From a virus: a DNA stretch of 64,000 nt. The stretch spans positions 62,001 to 126,000 of IMG/VR virus record IMGVR_UViG_3300028774_000007; one strand, written 5' to 3'. The position numbers and the translations under genes were made by a program. The notes beneath the pieces were generated by a model that saw only the letters and a list, made by a program, of their open reading frames with translations, searched no databases and was not told the origin of the DNA. Below are positions 16,746 to 25,577 of this stretch, piece after piece (the first letter of the stretch is position 1; every line of letters starts with the position of its first letter).

Positions 16746-17183
16746 TTAAAAGCCACTTTCTTGCATAGTTGCATCAAATAAATTACATTCCAAATGAGTA
16801 TCATCAATTGCTATAATTTTAAGAGAACGATAATCCCATCTGCCGCAATAATCACCATTAAAATAAGAATTGTCACAATCAATAACTACTATTTTACTTT
16901 TTCTATTAAACGTACCATTTTTCTTTTTAGGGAAAGTTGAGATAAAGTCTACCATATTAACATTTTGTAATTTATTGACTTTAGCTATGACTTTATCTAT
17001 GTTTTCAATATACTCTGATTGAGTTAAATATATTCTTGATAAATCATCAAATTCCCTATACCCAAGTTCTACAAATTCGTCTTCTTCATAATCTTCTTTA
17101 AGTTCATCCAAAGCCTTTAATATTTTGCTAAAATCATAGTCTATAGATAATTCATTTTTACCAATTGTTAATTTATCTTTCAT
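16746..17183 (-). CDS. Hypothetical protein
   Basis: A 145-residue acidic protein overlapping the DHH gene by 11 bases. The N-terminal half is helical and rich in Asp/Glu (LDELKEDYEEDEFVELGYRE). The C-terminal half has a WDYRSLKIIAIDDTHLECNL strand-rich segment. No family recognised. Coupling to the DHH phosphoesterase gene suggests co-regulation. Confidence 0.6.
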   Translation of the reverse strand: MKDKLTIGKNELSIDYDFSKILKALDELKEDYEEDEFVELGYREFDDLSRIYLTQSEYIENIDKVIAKVNKLQNVNMVDFISTFPKKKNGTFNRKSKIVVIDCDNSYFNGDYCGRWDYRSLKIIAIDDTHLECNLFDATMQESGF

Positions 17184-18057
17184 TATTACACTCTTTCAAT
17201 AATAATTTTTTACTAGTAAATCCTGCGGCTGAAAAATGTCCACCACCACCAAAAGATTCAGCAACTTTACTACAATCGACTGTCTTATCTGTTGAGAATA
17301 AGGAATAGGTGTACTGTGTGCCATCAAAAACATAAACAACCACAAATGGATATTGATTAATCTTATCTCCAAAAATCCAACTATTTGATTTTTTATTTAT
17401 AACATAGCATTTATATCCTGCTAGTTCTGATTCATATCCAAAATTAGATAAATAATATTCATTATCCGAATCTATATATTTTTTGATAATATTTCCATCG
17501 TGAATAATATCGTCCAAAATATTTGTGTGTCCAAATTTATCTTCTGATAATAACCTATCCCATATTGGATTAGATGGTGTCATATTAAGGCTTTCAATCC
17601 CTAACTTGAAATATGTGGTCATATCTCCATATTTATAAATCCAACAATCATAATCAGAAACTAATTTAATATACATGGGACATTCTTCGAAACTTACGTT
17701 ATATAAAAACATATAAGTTAATGCCGCACCAGATATCTTATCTTGGATTAAACCTTTGATATTATGTAAATTTTTATATTTTTTAATTAACTTTAGTGAA
17801 GATATATGGTGGTCACACCACACTATATTAGTAGTTCTATTTAGTATATTTTGGAATTGGTCTAAAGTTGGTTCTGTGAAAGAATAGTCTACTATGTATA
17901 CCTTTTCATTATTAGATACAACATCTGGTAATGGTTTAGTATAATCAACTTCAAAGAAATCTTTTTTAGAAAACGCATACCCATGTTTCTCTTCGTAATT
18001 TAAAACAACTGATGCCGCACAAATACCATCCATATCATTATGATAAAAACATTTCAT
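17173..18057 (-). CDS. DHH/DHHA1 phosphoesterase (NrnA/oligoribonuclease-like)
   Basis: A 294-residue DHH-superfamily hydrolase. Metal ligands are visible in order: H6-N-D-x-DG (residues 6-11), a VDYSF motif (about 56-60), the eponymous CDHHIS at 81-86 and an SDYDCW motif. The C-terminal DHHA1 nucleic-acid-binding loop GGGGHFSAAGF is near residue 270. Relatives degrade short oligoribonucleotides (nanoRNA), cyclic dinucleotides or pAp. In a phage this could recycle RNA fragments or blunt cyclic-nucleotide signalling; the sequence does not decide. It lies just after the macro-domain gene. Confidence 0.88.
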   Translation of the reverse strand: MKCFYHNDMDGICAASVVLNYEEKHGYAFSKKDFFEVDYTKPLPDVVSNNEKVYIVDYSFTEPTLDQFQNILNRTTNIVWCDHHISSLKLIKKYKNLHNIKGLIQDKISGAALTYMFLYNVSFEECPMYIKLVSDYDCWIYKYGDMTTYFKLGIESLNMTPSNPIWDRLLSEDKFGHTNILDDIIHDGNIIKKYIDSDNEYYLSNFGYESELAGYKCYVINKKSNSWIFGDKINQYPFVVVYVFDGTQYTYSLFSTDKTVDCSKVAESFGGGGHFSAAGFTSKKLLLKECNNER

Positions 18058-18070
18058 TAATTTATTCTCC

Positions 18071-18487
18071 TTATAATTTACATACTAAAATTTTACAATC
18101 CGTATCTTTAAACACATCTTCGATAATCTGCCTAACCATTCCCCATTGAAGCCTGTCTCTTGTGCAACCTAACTTGTAAATCGCTATTTTTTCAATCTTC
18201 TTTTCAATAATAATATCTCTCATCATTTCTAATGATTTAGTCAGCGATTCATATGTAGGCTTATTCCAATACTTAGATTTTGTTACCAAATTAAATACTT
18301 TATTTACTAGAATACAATCTGGATATGTACGCTTACCATTTTGATGTAGGTATTGTCTTAGATGAAATCTTTTTTGGAACTCAACCGCTATTCCTGCCCC
18401 TAGTTCATAATCAGCAGAAATACAATGTGCTAGATAATATTCATTTGGAAGATTGAATAAATTATATTTTATTTCTTTAATTTTCAT
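18071..18487 (-). CDS. Macro domain protein (ADP-ribose/ADP-ribose-1''-phosphate binding)
   Basis: A 138-residue single macro domain. It has AHCISADYELGAGIAVEF (about 20-37), the adenosine- and ribose-binding loop of the TARG1/OARD1/Poa1 branch, and IAIYKLGCTRDRLQWGMV, the second ligand loop. Such proteins bind or hydrolyse ADP-ribose esters or ADP-ribose-1''-phosphate, the side product of Tpt1-type RNA 2'-phosphotransferases. Together with the NADAR pair and the ART-like gene near 46.7 kb it makes ADP-ribose chemistry a recurring theme of this phage. Start ATG 18,487 behind GAAAGGAC. Confidence 0.85.
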   Translation of the reverse strand: MKIKEIKYNLFNLPNEYYLAHCISADYELGAGIAVEFQKRFHLRQYLHQNGKRTYPDCILVNKVFNLVTKSKYWNKPTYESLTKSLEMMRDIIIEKKIEKIAIYKLGCTRDRLQWGMVRQIIEDVFKDTDCKILVCKL

Positions 18488-18497
18488 TTTGTCCTTT

Positions 18498-18680
18498 CTA
18501 AACTGATTTAACTAATTCGTAATCATCAGCCGTATTTTCATTAATATAGTCTATCATACCTAAATATTTCAAATTATCCATACTAAATGTATTAACATTA
18601 ACTTGATGAGTAATTTGATATTTAACTTTTGACTTTTTATTTATAATGGTATCTCCAATTTTAATAATTTTATATTCCAT
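18498..18680 (-). CDS. Hypothetical small protein
   Basis: A 60-residue protein, mainly beta strands at the start (YKIIKIGDTIINKKSKVKYQ), behind AAAGGAGACATTAC. It has a size and fold like small phage YopX-tail or SH3-like proteins. No identification possible. Confidence 0.6.
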   Translation of the reverse strand: MEYKIIKIGDTIINKKSKVKYQITHQVNVNTFSMDNLKYLGMIDYINENTADDYELVKSV

Positions 18681-18693
18681 TGTAATGTCTCCT

Positions 18694-19056
18694 TTAGAAT
18701 ATCATACAAACTAATATTTGTACAATGTGTAAACTCTGGTCAATGTAAAGTGAATGCCAATCTGAAATATTAAGTTTCTTATACCATCCTCTACATTTCC
18801 ATGCATCAATTAACATATGACCAAATACTAAGAATGCTAGTTTTAATGGGATATATGCGAATCCAAAAATCATAAGACCAAATGTAATACCGATACCCCA
18901 AATTGCAGAATGGACAAATAGTATATAATTACTCTTTGCCTTATAAGTTGCTAAAAATTCACTTTGAAGTGAATAATCCAATAATAGATTTATCCAATAT
19001 AAAAAGATAAATATATAAAAAGGATTTTGTTTTATTTGTTCTAATAAAATATTCAT
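18694..19056 (-). CDS. DUF3307 integral membrane protein
   Basis: A 120-residue protein with three or four membrane segments (about 13-30, 44-66, 70-90, 105-120). It has the DUF3307 pattern LLDYSLQSEFLATYKAKS and FGHMLIDAWKCR, including the conserved His and Asp in the membrane. DUF3307 proteins are common in phages and Firmicutes; function is unknown. It is the first gene after the sigma-A promoter at 19,088-19,116. Confidence 0.8.
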   Translation of the reverse strand: MNILLEQIKQNPFYIFIFLYWINLLLDYSLQSEFLATYKAKSNYILFVHSAIWGIGITFGLMIFGFAYIPLKLAFLVFGHMLIDAWKCRGWYKKLNISDWHSLYIDQSLHIVQILVCMIF

Positions 19057-19087
19057 TTGTGTACTCCTTTATTTATTCCCTATATAT

Positions 19088-19116
19088 ATTATAGTATATT
19101 TTAATTGTTTTGTCAA
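19088..19116 (-). promoter_or_regulatory. Early sigma-A promoter
   Basis: On the - strand: TTGACA (19,111-19,116), 17-bp spacer, TATAAT (19,088-19,093), then ATATATA. It is one of ten near-identical promoters of the early region and drives the 18,694-19,056 gene and those downstream. Confidence 0.9.
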
Positions 19117-19121
19117 GTAAA

Positions 19122-19511
19122 TTAGGAATTAAATTCTTTTATATTATATCCATAAGAATTAAGCCAATCGGCTACTAGATGACGATGGCAAAAATCTTCT
19201 GGTTTTTCGTAACAAATAAGGGCGATACTATCATGGATATTCATATTGTAATATGAAGTATTTTTCATCAAATCTGCTAAATCTTTAAGTACTTTTTTAT
19301 AATCTAGTTTATCTAATACTTCTGATTGGAAATGTTCTATGTAAAAATCATTATCATGATTTTCTTTCCACTCCATAAAGAATTTATATTTAGGAGCAAG
19401 TTTCTTATATTCTAATCCATCCCATCCTTTAGGACTTTTACCACAAATTGCAATTGGAATAATGTTTGGTGTAAGATTCTTTATATTAGAAAAATAACTT
19501 GTATATATCAT
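19122..19511 (-). CDS. DUF488-family protein
   Basis: From ATG 19,511 (GGAGTATAAA in front) it is 129 residues; an upstream ATG at 19,523 is less likely. The DUF488 hallmarks are present: an N-terminal YTSYFSNIK, a central ICGKSPKGWDGLEYKKLAPK and the C-terminal ICYEKPEDFCHRHLVADWL with Cys and two His. DUF488 proteins are found widely in phages and bacteria without an established function. It follows a terminator after dUTPase and precedes a promoter, so it ends a transcription unit. Confidence 0.8.
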   Translation of the reverse strand: MIYTSYFSNIKNLTPNIIPIAICGKSPKGWDGLEYKKLAPKYKFFMEWKENHDNDFYIEHFQSEVLDKLDYKKVLKDLADLMKNTSYYNMNIHDSIALICYEKPEDFCHRHLVADWLNSYGYNIKEFNS

Positions 19512-19526
19512 TTTATACTCCATCCT

Positions 19527-19559
19527 AAAAAGGGCAAGCTAACAAAAGCTTACCCTTTT
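19527..19559. terminator. Hairpin terminator after the dUTPase gene
   Basis: On the - strand AAAAGGG-T-AAGCT pairs with AGCTT-G-CCCTTTT around a 6-nt loop, followed by T-rich sequence. A-rich sequence on the other side makes it potentially bidirectional. Some read-through into the DUF488 gene is likely because no promoter lies between. Confidence 0.75.
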
Positions 19560-19567
19560 AATATTAT

Positions 19568-20098
19568 TTATTTACCGCTACTACCTAACATTCCCATACC
19601 ACGTTTTGATTCAATCTTTTTTAAATCTTCATATGGAAGTTCTTCAATATTTGTTTTAGGTACTGGTAGTAGTAACGATTGGGTAATAGCTTTTTTATAT
19701 GGATAAATTATTACATCATTTCCAAACTTTAATTTTATTGATTCTATTTGTTCATTCTTTTCTTTTTCGTCTTCTTTAAATTTTAGAATAATAATAAAAT
19801 TATTTGTGGTATTAGTAATAGGAACTTTCCATTCGTTTCTAAATCCAGAATCAATTACTCCACAACGTTGTGCAATACCTTTTGTACCAGTTGAACCACG
19901 TTCTTTTAAAATCATAACATATTCATCTGAAAATGCAGATGCGATTCCTGTTTCAATCATGACTGTTGTATGAGGATTTATTACTAAATATTCTTGTGTA
20001 AAATTTGCATATATATCATATCCTGCATTTTCTATATCTTTATTTGGTATAACCCCATCACTTTTTACTTTTGAAAAATAAACTTTAATTTCACTCAT
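19568..20098 (-). CDS. dut: dUTP diphosphatase (trimeric dUTPase family)
   Basis: Start ATG 20,098, behind AAAGGAGATTTTAAT, gives 176 residues. The trimeric dUTPase motifs are visible: AGYDIYANF (motif I), ILKERGSTGTKGIA (motif II, phosphate binding) and GVIDSGFRNEWKVPITN (motif III with the catalytic Asp). The RGMGMLGSSGK tail matches the glycine-rich motif V that closes on the nucleotide. An extra segment of about 45 residues sits between motifs III/IV and V. The enzyme keeps dUTP out of DNA and feeds dUMP to ThyX. It lies downstream of nrdJ and an HNH gene. Confidence 0.93.
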   Translation of the reverse strand: MSEIKVYFSKVKSDGVIPNKDIENAGYDIYANFTQEYLVINPHTTVMIETGIASAFSDEYVMILKERGSTGTKGIAQRCGVIDSGFRNEWKVPITNTTNNFIIILKFKEDEKEKNEQIESIKLKFGNDVIIYPYKKAITQSLLLPVPKTNIEELPYEDLKKIESKRGMGMLGSSGK

Positions 20099-20114
20099 AT
20101 TAAAATCTCCTTTA

Positions 20115-20615
20115 TTATATATCATTTTTTATAAATCTAGCGTTATTGATATCTCGTTTTCTTGGATTAATTAAATTATGTAGTCTCCTATGTTCTGACT
20201 TTGTTAATACTAATAAATTATTTACATCATTATTTAATTTATTGAAATCTTTATGATGAACTTCATATTTTGGTAATAGATACTTAATGCCATTAATTTC
20301 TACACTATTTTCTTTATTTAATAAATATTTTTCTGCAACTAATCTATGCTCAAAAACAAAATCATCATCATTCTTAAATGGATGATTAGGACATCTAATA
20401 AGTTTATACCCATGACTAATTCGTTTATCAGATTTCCATGATGTATTTAGATTTCCTTTTAACCCATATTGTGGATTATTTTTACCTTTAAATGTTTCTT
20501 TTTTATCTATTCCCATACATTTCCTTGAACAATAATTATGTTTAGATATACGTGATGGTTTTCTATGAAATTTTTTATTACATATTTCACATTCACAATT
20601 CACTTCGCTTTTCAA
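20115..20615 (-). CDS. HNH homing-type endonuclease next to nrdJ
   Basis: A 166-residue protein. The N-terminus has a zinc-ribbon (CECEICNKKFHRKPS ... CSRKCMG), a NUMOD3-like DNA-binding stretch follows (KGKNNPQYGLKGN), and the C-terminus carries the HNH core (FEHRLVAEKYL, EVHHKDFNKLNNDVNNLLVL, HRRLH). Its TTG start overlaps the TGA of the ribonucleotide reductase (TTGA). Free-standing homing endonucleases usually sit beside a conserved replication gene in this way. Its presence between nrdJ and dUTPase suggests lateral mobility. Confidence 0.88.
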   Translation of the reverse strand: MKSEVNCECEICNKKFHRKPSRISKHNYCSRKCMGIDKKETFKGKNNPQYGLKGNLNTSWKSDKRISHGYKLIRCPNHPFKNDDDFVFEHRLVAEKYLLNKENSVEINGIKYLLPKYEVHHKDFNKLNNDVNNLLVLTKSEHRRLHNLINPRKRDINNARFIKNDI

Positions 20616-22960
20616 CTACATCTACTCCATCCACATGACTTACATAAATTACATCCACCTTCAAATATTAATGGCTCGGCACATTGAGGACAAATACCAG
20701 TTTTTATTAGTTGCTCTTTAGGGTCAGCCACAATGCAAGAATCAATTATTTTAGTAGGTTGTTTAATAACTTGTGGAATGGTAATCTTTTTTGGTTTAAT
20801 TTCTTCTTCTGTCTCATCGTCTTCTTCATCATCATCTTCATCATCTAATCCTAATTCGCTTCTGACTTCTTTATACATATCAATTAATGCATTTCCAATA
20901 GCCATTGGACAGCAAGCGCCTTTTGATGTATCATGTTTTAATACCGTTCTATTGGTATATGACGAACAAAGTCCACTACTATTTAATTGGTCTACGATGG
21001 TATAAATATTTCCGCCCAACCTAGCGCACAATGAAATTGTACGAGACAATCCAATCATGAAATTATTACAACCGCCACTCGAACCTTTATCAAAGAACGT
21101 TTCAAGTAAATCACCAGTCACAGGGTCAAACCATGCTGTACAATGTAAACTACCACAACCAGTAATTAATCTACGTTTCTTACCAATCTCATCATTATTT
21201 ATTAATAAGATATCTCCACGTTTTAATTCTGTCAGTACTTTTTTATCTTTATTGTCATCTATAGAAGTTAATATTCCAGTACGTTTGCATCCATCAACAT
21301 AAATTGTCATTCCTTTAAGCTTTTGTTCCCAACCATATAAATAAACTTTCTCTATATCATCTAATGTTGATTCTTTAGGTAAGTTTAAAGTAGAACTAAT
21401 AGCTGTATCGATATGTTTTTGCATTGTTGATTGCATATCAATTCTATTTTTCCAAGGAATCATATCTGATGATACAAAATATTCTGGTAATGTTTTTGTA
21501 TCATATTTTTTCATATACTCTGTTGCTTCGTCAATAAATACATCATAATAAACATCTTGATTTTTATGCAGTGTTTCTGTTTTACGTTTATAAGACATTC
21601 TAAATATAGGTTCACATCCAGTACTAACATTTAACATTGTACCAATGCTACCAGATGGTGCAATTGATAATAAAGAACAATTGCGTAACCCATATAATTT
21701 TAATTCTTCAATTTCATCATCCGTAAAATGTTCTTTAATGATTTTTGATTTCCAAACTAATTCTGTATATTTTGGAAATGAGCCTTTAGAAACTGCATTA
21801 TCTGATGAAGAAATAACCGCGCTTCTAAACATTTCGTACAAAATACTATCTATAAGTTTTAATGATTGTTCATCTCCGTATGTAATACCCATTTTTAAGA
21901 ACATTGAAGCAACACCCATAACCCCTAATCCAGTATTTCTATAGTTTATAGCCATATCTCTTTGTTCTTGTAATGCATGATACTTGAATCCATAGTCTAA
22001 AACTTCATCTAAAGCTGTAATAGCAATTCCAACATCATTTTTGAAAGAATTTAAATCAAATTCAGCATTTTCTGTATATGGGTTAATAACATATTCTGAT
22101 AGATTCATTGACCCTAAATTACAAGCCCCATTTTTTGGAAGTGGCTGTTCCCCACATGGATTACCAGTAACTACTTTATAATCATCAACAAATTCCATAA
22201 TATTATGATTTCTAAATTCATTTGTAAATATGATTCCTGGCTCTGCCCAATCAAAAGCATTTAAACACATTGATTTATATACATCTATTGGGCAAACATC
22301 ATATTTAATTTCCCCACTGTCGTATTTAAAGGTAATATGTTTAATTAATTTTTCACCAGTCAAGTAAAAATGTTTTACCATATCCATAAATTCATTATCT
22401 ATTTCAAGTGATAAATTCGCCTTTTCAATTTCTCCTGTCTTACTTTTAACAGTAATAAAAGTCTCTGCTTCTTTATGCCATGCATCAAGAGACATCATTA
22501 ATGCACCTTTACGAGAACCGCCTTGTGAAATACTTTCTGTAACTCTGTCAAAAATTCTCATAAAAGGGATTATACCATCTGATTCATAGCCACCACTTGT
22601 GGAAGACCCTTTTGGTCTAATTTTTGATAATGATAATCCTTGACCACCTTGCGTTTTATATGTAATAGCAAGATTCTTTGCTAAATCCATTATTTCAGAA
22701 ACACTATCTGGCGCATATCCACTAGAATAACAATTTGATGTGCTTGCATTTCTTCCAGTATTATAGTTAGTCATAGTACGACCACCATAAATAAATTTCT
22801 TTTTTAAAATCATATTTTTAATAGATTCATTACCATTAGAAATCCTGTTAATCATTTCATCAAATGTTTCTTTTTTACCATTTAATGTTTGCATATATTT
22901 TCCTGTACAAATATCAATCCCAAGTGTATTATTTTCGCCTAACCATTGTTCAACTGTCAA
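20612..22960 (-). CDS. nrdJ: Adenosylcobalamin-dependent (class II) ribonucleotide reductase
   Basis: A 782-residue class II reductase that makes dNTPs without oxygen or a second subunit. Seen in order are Cys77 in TSNCYSSG (redox cysteine), TYKTQGGQGLS, the finger-loop NPCGEQ with the thiyl radical Cys269 flanked by Asn267 and Glu271, and Cys280 in GACNLGSMN (partner redox Cys). IAPSGSIGTMLNVSTG is the phosphate loop. A long insertion with an EDDDEEDDETEEE acidic linker (about 715-735) leads to a C-terminal zinc-ribbon (CPQCAEP and CKSCGWSRC) that re-reduces the active site. It needs host B12, pointing to an anaerobic or facultative host that takes up or makes cobalamin. Confidence 0.95.
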   Translation of the reverse strand: MTVEQWLGENNTLGIDICTGKYMQTLNGKKETFDEMINRISNGNESIKNMILKKKFIYGGRTMTNYNTGRNASTSNCYSSGYAPDSVSEIMDLAKNLAITYKTQGGQGLSLSKIRPKGSSTSGGYESDGIIPFMRIFDRVTESISQGGSRKGALMMSLDAWHKEAETFITVKSKTGEIEKANLSLEIDNEFMDMVKHFYLTGEKLIKHITFKYDSGEIKYDVCPIDVYKSMCLNAFDWAEPGIIFTNEFRNHNIMEFVDDYKVVTGNPCGEQPLPKNGACNLGSMNLSEYVINPYTENAEFDLNSFKNDVGIAITALDEVLDYGFKYHALQEQRDMAINYRNTGLGVMGVASMFLKMGITYGDEQSLKLIDSILYEMFRSAVISSSDNAVSKGSFPKYTELVWKSKIIKEHFTDDEIEELKLYGLRNCSLLSIAPSGSIGTMLNVSTGCEPIFRMSYKRKTETLHKNQDVYYDVFIDEATEYMKKYDTKTLPEYFVSSDMIPWKNRIDMQSTMQKHIDTAISSTLNLPKESTLDDIEKVYLYGWEQKLKGMTIYVDGCKRTGILTSIDDNKDKKVLTELKRGDILLINNDEIGKKRRLITGCGSLHCTAWFDPVTGDLLETFFDKGSSGGCNNFMIGLSRTISLCARLGGNIYTIVDQLNSSGLCSSYTNRTVLKHDTSKGACCPMAIGNALIDMYKEVRSELGLDDEDDDEEDDETEEEIKPKKITIPQVIKQPTKIIDSCIVADPKEQLIKTGICPQCAEPLIFEGGCNLCKSCGWSRCS

Positions 22961-23543
22961 TATTCGTTCCCCCTATACATGATTTATATTCTTGAATATA
23001 TTTATAAACATCAGCCCAATCACCTGCAAGGTCAATCTGATATTTATTAACATCAAATCCTTGATTCCACGGATATTTTAATAATATCTTTTTGTATTTT
23101 CCGTCAACTAAATTATGTACAGCATCATCTACCATGATATCTACATCAACCATTTGCTTATTTCCGCAAACAAATAAATGCTTATGAAGATTTATAAATG
23201 GATACTCTTTTTTAAATATGTTAATTTTAGTCTCTAGTATTGTTGGGGCTGTATCCGTTATCAAATACAAATCTATATCATTATCTTTACTCAATTTTTT
23301 CATATATAATTGAGATTCATATAACGGTTGTACACGCTCCCAAAGTTTAGGGTTTACCCACAAATCTTCTACAAGTCTTTTATACTCTTTTGGAAATATA
23401 TTTCTCATATCCCATTCAGTAATATCTTCCATTGTATAGTGTAACCCTGTGTATTCATTAAATAAACTTATGAATGCGAATGTCGAATCGAATAAGACAC
23501 AATCATAATCTACTCCAACTTTTATCTTATTTATTTTCACCAA
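22950..23543 (-). CDS. 5'(3')-deoxyribonucleotidase-like HAD phosphatase
   Basis: A 197-residue HAD hydrolase of the NT5C family. The nucleophile motif is VGVDYDCVLFD near residue 10, LITDTAPT supplies the motif II Thr, and IMVDDAVHN the motif IV Asp pair. A helical cap lies at about 30-70. The expected reaction is dephosphorylation of deoxynucleoside monophosphates. It overlaps nrdJ by 11 bases and the kinase gene by 17, so it belongs to the nucleotide-pool operon. Confidence 0.82.
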   Translation of the reverse strand: MVKINKIKVGVDYDCVLFDSTFAFISLFNEYTGLHYTMEDITEWDMRNIFPKEYKRLVEDLWVNPKLWERVQPLYESQLYMKKLSKDNDIDLYLITDTAPTILETKINIFKKEYPFINLHKHLFVCGNKQMVDVDIMVDDAVHNLVDGKYKKILLKYPWNQGFDVNKYQIDLAGDWADVYKYIQEYKSCIGGTNIDS

Positions 23544-24033
23544 TCTCCTTTATAAATTTAATTGCTTCTTGTTCTAAATCTTCAATCGTATCATTATTAT
23601 TTATAGTATAGTCATATGCAAAATTTAATACATTTGCATCAGCCATATTTGATTCAATCCGCTTTATATTGTTATTAGTAATTAATAATGTTTTTGCCCC
23701 AAAATCATTTACAAATCTTTGGATTTCGTCTGGTTCACGAACGTGTATGAACAGAAATGGACAATTATTCCCTTTGAATATATCGATTACTTCTACAACA
23801 TCTTTATAAGGCATATCATTATAATCTGAAAATAATAGTTTTAAATCGCTTAATAATTTTCTATCTTTTTCTGTTTTACCGCCATCCCATCCACCTATTT
23901 TAGCAATCATCTTTACTTTGTTAACAGATGAATAATTCATTACTTGATATTTACAGTTCTTCTTTACTAAATGTACGAAAGTATCCTTTCCCCATGAGCC
24001 AGAACCGTTGATGATTATAATCGTTTTATTCAA
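23527..24033 (-). CDS. Deoxynucleoside monophosphate kinase-like P-loop protein
   Basis: The start is most likely TTG 24,033, just after the ThyX stop and behind GAGGGGGAATAA, giving 168 residues. The P-loop NGSGSWGKDTFVHLV (residues 9-23) is of the phage T4 dNMP-kinase type (GxxxxGKDT). FLFIHVREPDEIQRF and TLLITNNNIKR fit the lid and base-binding parts of that family. It would phosphorylate dNMPs supplied by host DNA breakdown or by ThyX. It is next to a deoxyribonucleotidase, so substrate competition or discrimination between bases is possible. Confidence 0.75.
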   Translation of the reverse strand: MNKTIIIINGSGSWGKDTFVHLVKKNCKYQVMNYSSVNKVKMIAKIGGWDGGKTEKDRKLLSDLKLLFSDYNDMPYKDVVEVIDIFKGNNCPFLFIHVREPDEIQRFVNDFGAKTLLITNNNIKRIESNMADANVLNFAYDYTINNNDTIEDLEQEAIKFIKEIGENK

Positions 24034-24034
24034 T

Positions 24035-24643
24035 TTATTCCCCCTCTTTTTTAGATAGTCTCTTGTAAAAATCATCATTATATGCCGCATATCTTTCTCT
24101 GATATCTAACATATTAATATCTTTGTGAGTTTCTGTAAATTTTTCCCAAAAGTTACATGGTTTAAATTCTGGACACCCACAACGATAAATGCAGTTTGGA
24201 ACAAGAACATTTGCTATTTCTGGTTCTGGTTTATGTATTGTATACTTCAAATCTTCCGCAAGTTTTCTAGCTTCATCAGCGGCTTGATAACATAATCTTT
24301 TACGTTCTGTGTCAATTAAATTTTGTGGGTTAGCGAACCCATTAAAATCAACTAAACTATCTTGTGGTTTTTTATCTCTATCTTCGCCAGTTCTATCAGT
24401 TCGCTGTGTTCCAATGAATTTTTCCCATTTATGTCGTGACCACTCTGTACTAACCCAATATTTAATATTTTTCCAAACCCATAAAATATTAATGATTCTA
24501 ATTGGGCTATGCTCTGAAATTAGAAGGTCTTCTTTAAATTTTTGAGAAGGTTCGTTCTCTGTAAAATCTTTATTTACAGTTGTTCTACAACAATTCTTAA
24601 CAGTTTTCCAACTGCCATAAATTTCATTAATTTCAGTTTTCAA
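24035..24643 (-). CDS. thyX: Flavin-dependent thymidylate synthase-like protein (ThyX)
   Basis: The TTG start at 24,643 with AAGGAG seven bases upstream gives 202 residues. The ThyX signature is present in variant form. SEHSPIRI precedes YWVSTEWSRHKWEKFIGTQRTDR, where RHK replaces the usual RHR of the RHRxxS motif. A later segment VLVPNCIYRCGCPEFKPCNFW is typical of the clostridial-phage subgroup. ThyX methylates dUMP with methylene-tetrahydrofolate and FAD, so it works with the dUTPase and reductase here. The changed motif and the extra cysteines leave room for a different but related activity. Confidence 0.8.
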   Translation of the reverse strand: MKTEINEIYGSWKTVKNCCRTTVNKDFTENEPSQKFKEDLLISEHSPIRIINILWVWKNIKYWVSTEWSRHKWEKFIGTQRTDRTGEDRDKKPQDSLVDFNGFANPQNLIDTERKRLCYQAADEARKLAEDLKYTIHKPEPEIANVLVPNCIYRCGCPEFKPCNFWEKFTETHKDINMLDIRERYAAYNDDFYKRLSKKEGE

Positions 24644-24665
24644 ATAGTTTCTCCTTATATTACTA

Positions 24666-25307
24666 TCACATAGTACTATAATATGTATTACCAATTTGTT
24701 TCCATAGTTTACCTAAATGCCTATACTCTGACTGATATACAACATTGGAAGGACAAAGAGTTTCACCTTCTAAAACTCTTTTAGCAATTGCATAAGCCCT
24801 CTTAACAGCTTCTTGTTCACAAGCATTTTTTGCTCTGCTAGGGAATTTTACACCATTTTCAAACCCTGCATATTGACCTTCTGATTCTAAAACTCCACGG
24901 ATGGTGTTAGCAAACTTGCCACTTTTTACTCTATTTATAATAACATTGCCATCGAGTATTCTTTGAATATCTGTGGCATTATTTCCACCGTGTTCATTAT
25001 ATATACCTGCCGCCATACAAAACAAATCATCGTCAGTATAGTTATAAACCTTTTTAGAAATTTCTTTAGGCGGCGGTGTATATATTGATTTAATTTTCAT
25101 ATCACTAACTTTTTCTTTAGTGATTAAACTAATCTCGTTAAAGACTGTTGGTTCGCTAGTGTTCTCTATTTTACCAATACAATTCTCTATTTTGTATTTA
25201 TGAATTGGCGTTTCTGTAGCTTTCACTTGAAAGTCTATTCTATCACTCATTAATGATATTGATAACATGAGTGCTAATGAAAGGCATATCGCGCTAGTCC
25301 TTTGCAC
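24666..25307 (-). CDS. Exported SleB-type cell-wall hydrolase
   Basis: A 213-residue protein with a GTG start behind AAGGAGCGTGATTTT. Residues 1-30 form a signal peptide (basic start, then ICLSLALMLSISLMS). Residues about 93-213 match Hydrolase_2/SleB, the spore-cortex-lytic and CwlJ family. DDLFCMAAGIYNEHGG carries the catalytic Glu, followed by NVIINRVKSGKFANTIRGVL, QYAGF and VVYQSEYRHLGK. It should act outside the membrane on peptidoglycan. It is in the early nucleotide-metabolism operon rather than the lysis cassette, which is odd. Confidence 0.85.
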   Translation of the reverse strand: MQRTSAICLSLALMLSISLMSDRIDFQVKATETPIHKYKIENCIGKIENTSEPTVFNEISLITKEKVSDMKIKSIYTPPPKEISKKVYNYTDDDLFCMAAGIYNEHGGNNATDIQRILDGNVIINRVKSGKFANTIRGVLESEGQYAGFENGVKFPSRAKNACEQEAVKRAYAIAKRVLEGETLCPSNVVYQSEYRHLGKLWKQIGNTYYSTM

Positions 25308-25324
25308 AAAATCACGCTCCTTAG

Positions 25325-25555
25325 TTATCCTTTGTCAACTAAGTCTAGGTCATCTATCCAAAATAACCATTGTGGAGTTGATTCATCTTCTTCTAGTATA
25401 TACATAAATGTATAAAAATTATCAACGTCCAACTTAGCCGTAAAGGTATTATTTTTGTTTTCTGTAATAAACTTTGTAAATTTGTCAGAGTATTTACCTC
25501 TTTCGAGGATTTTGTCCGTTTTGATTTTTACTTTTCTACCAGATATATTTTCCAT
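25325..25555 (-). CDS. Hypothetical small protein
   Basis: Start ATG 25,555, behind GGAGTTAAAAAAAAT, gives 76 residues (MENISGRKVKIKTDKILERG ...). The frame extends further upstream but only into the promoter. It is a beta-rich, SH3-like small protein with an acidic end (EEDESTPQWLFWIDDLDLVD). First gene after the promoter at 25,578-25,606, so it leads the ThyX/nrdJ/dut operon. Confidence 0.7.
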   Translation of the reverse strand: MENISGRKVKIKTDKILERGKYSDKFTKFITENKNNTFTAKLDVDNFYTFMYILEEDESTPQWLFWIDDLDLVDKG

Positions 25556-25577
25556 ATTTTTTTTAACTCCTATATAT

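Noticed and set aside
20733-21302. Plus-strand frames inside nrdJ
   Set aside because: They are antisense to a fully conserved reductase and have a serine-rich composition created by the acidic linker on the other strand.
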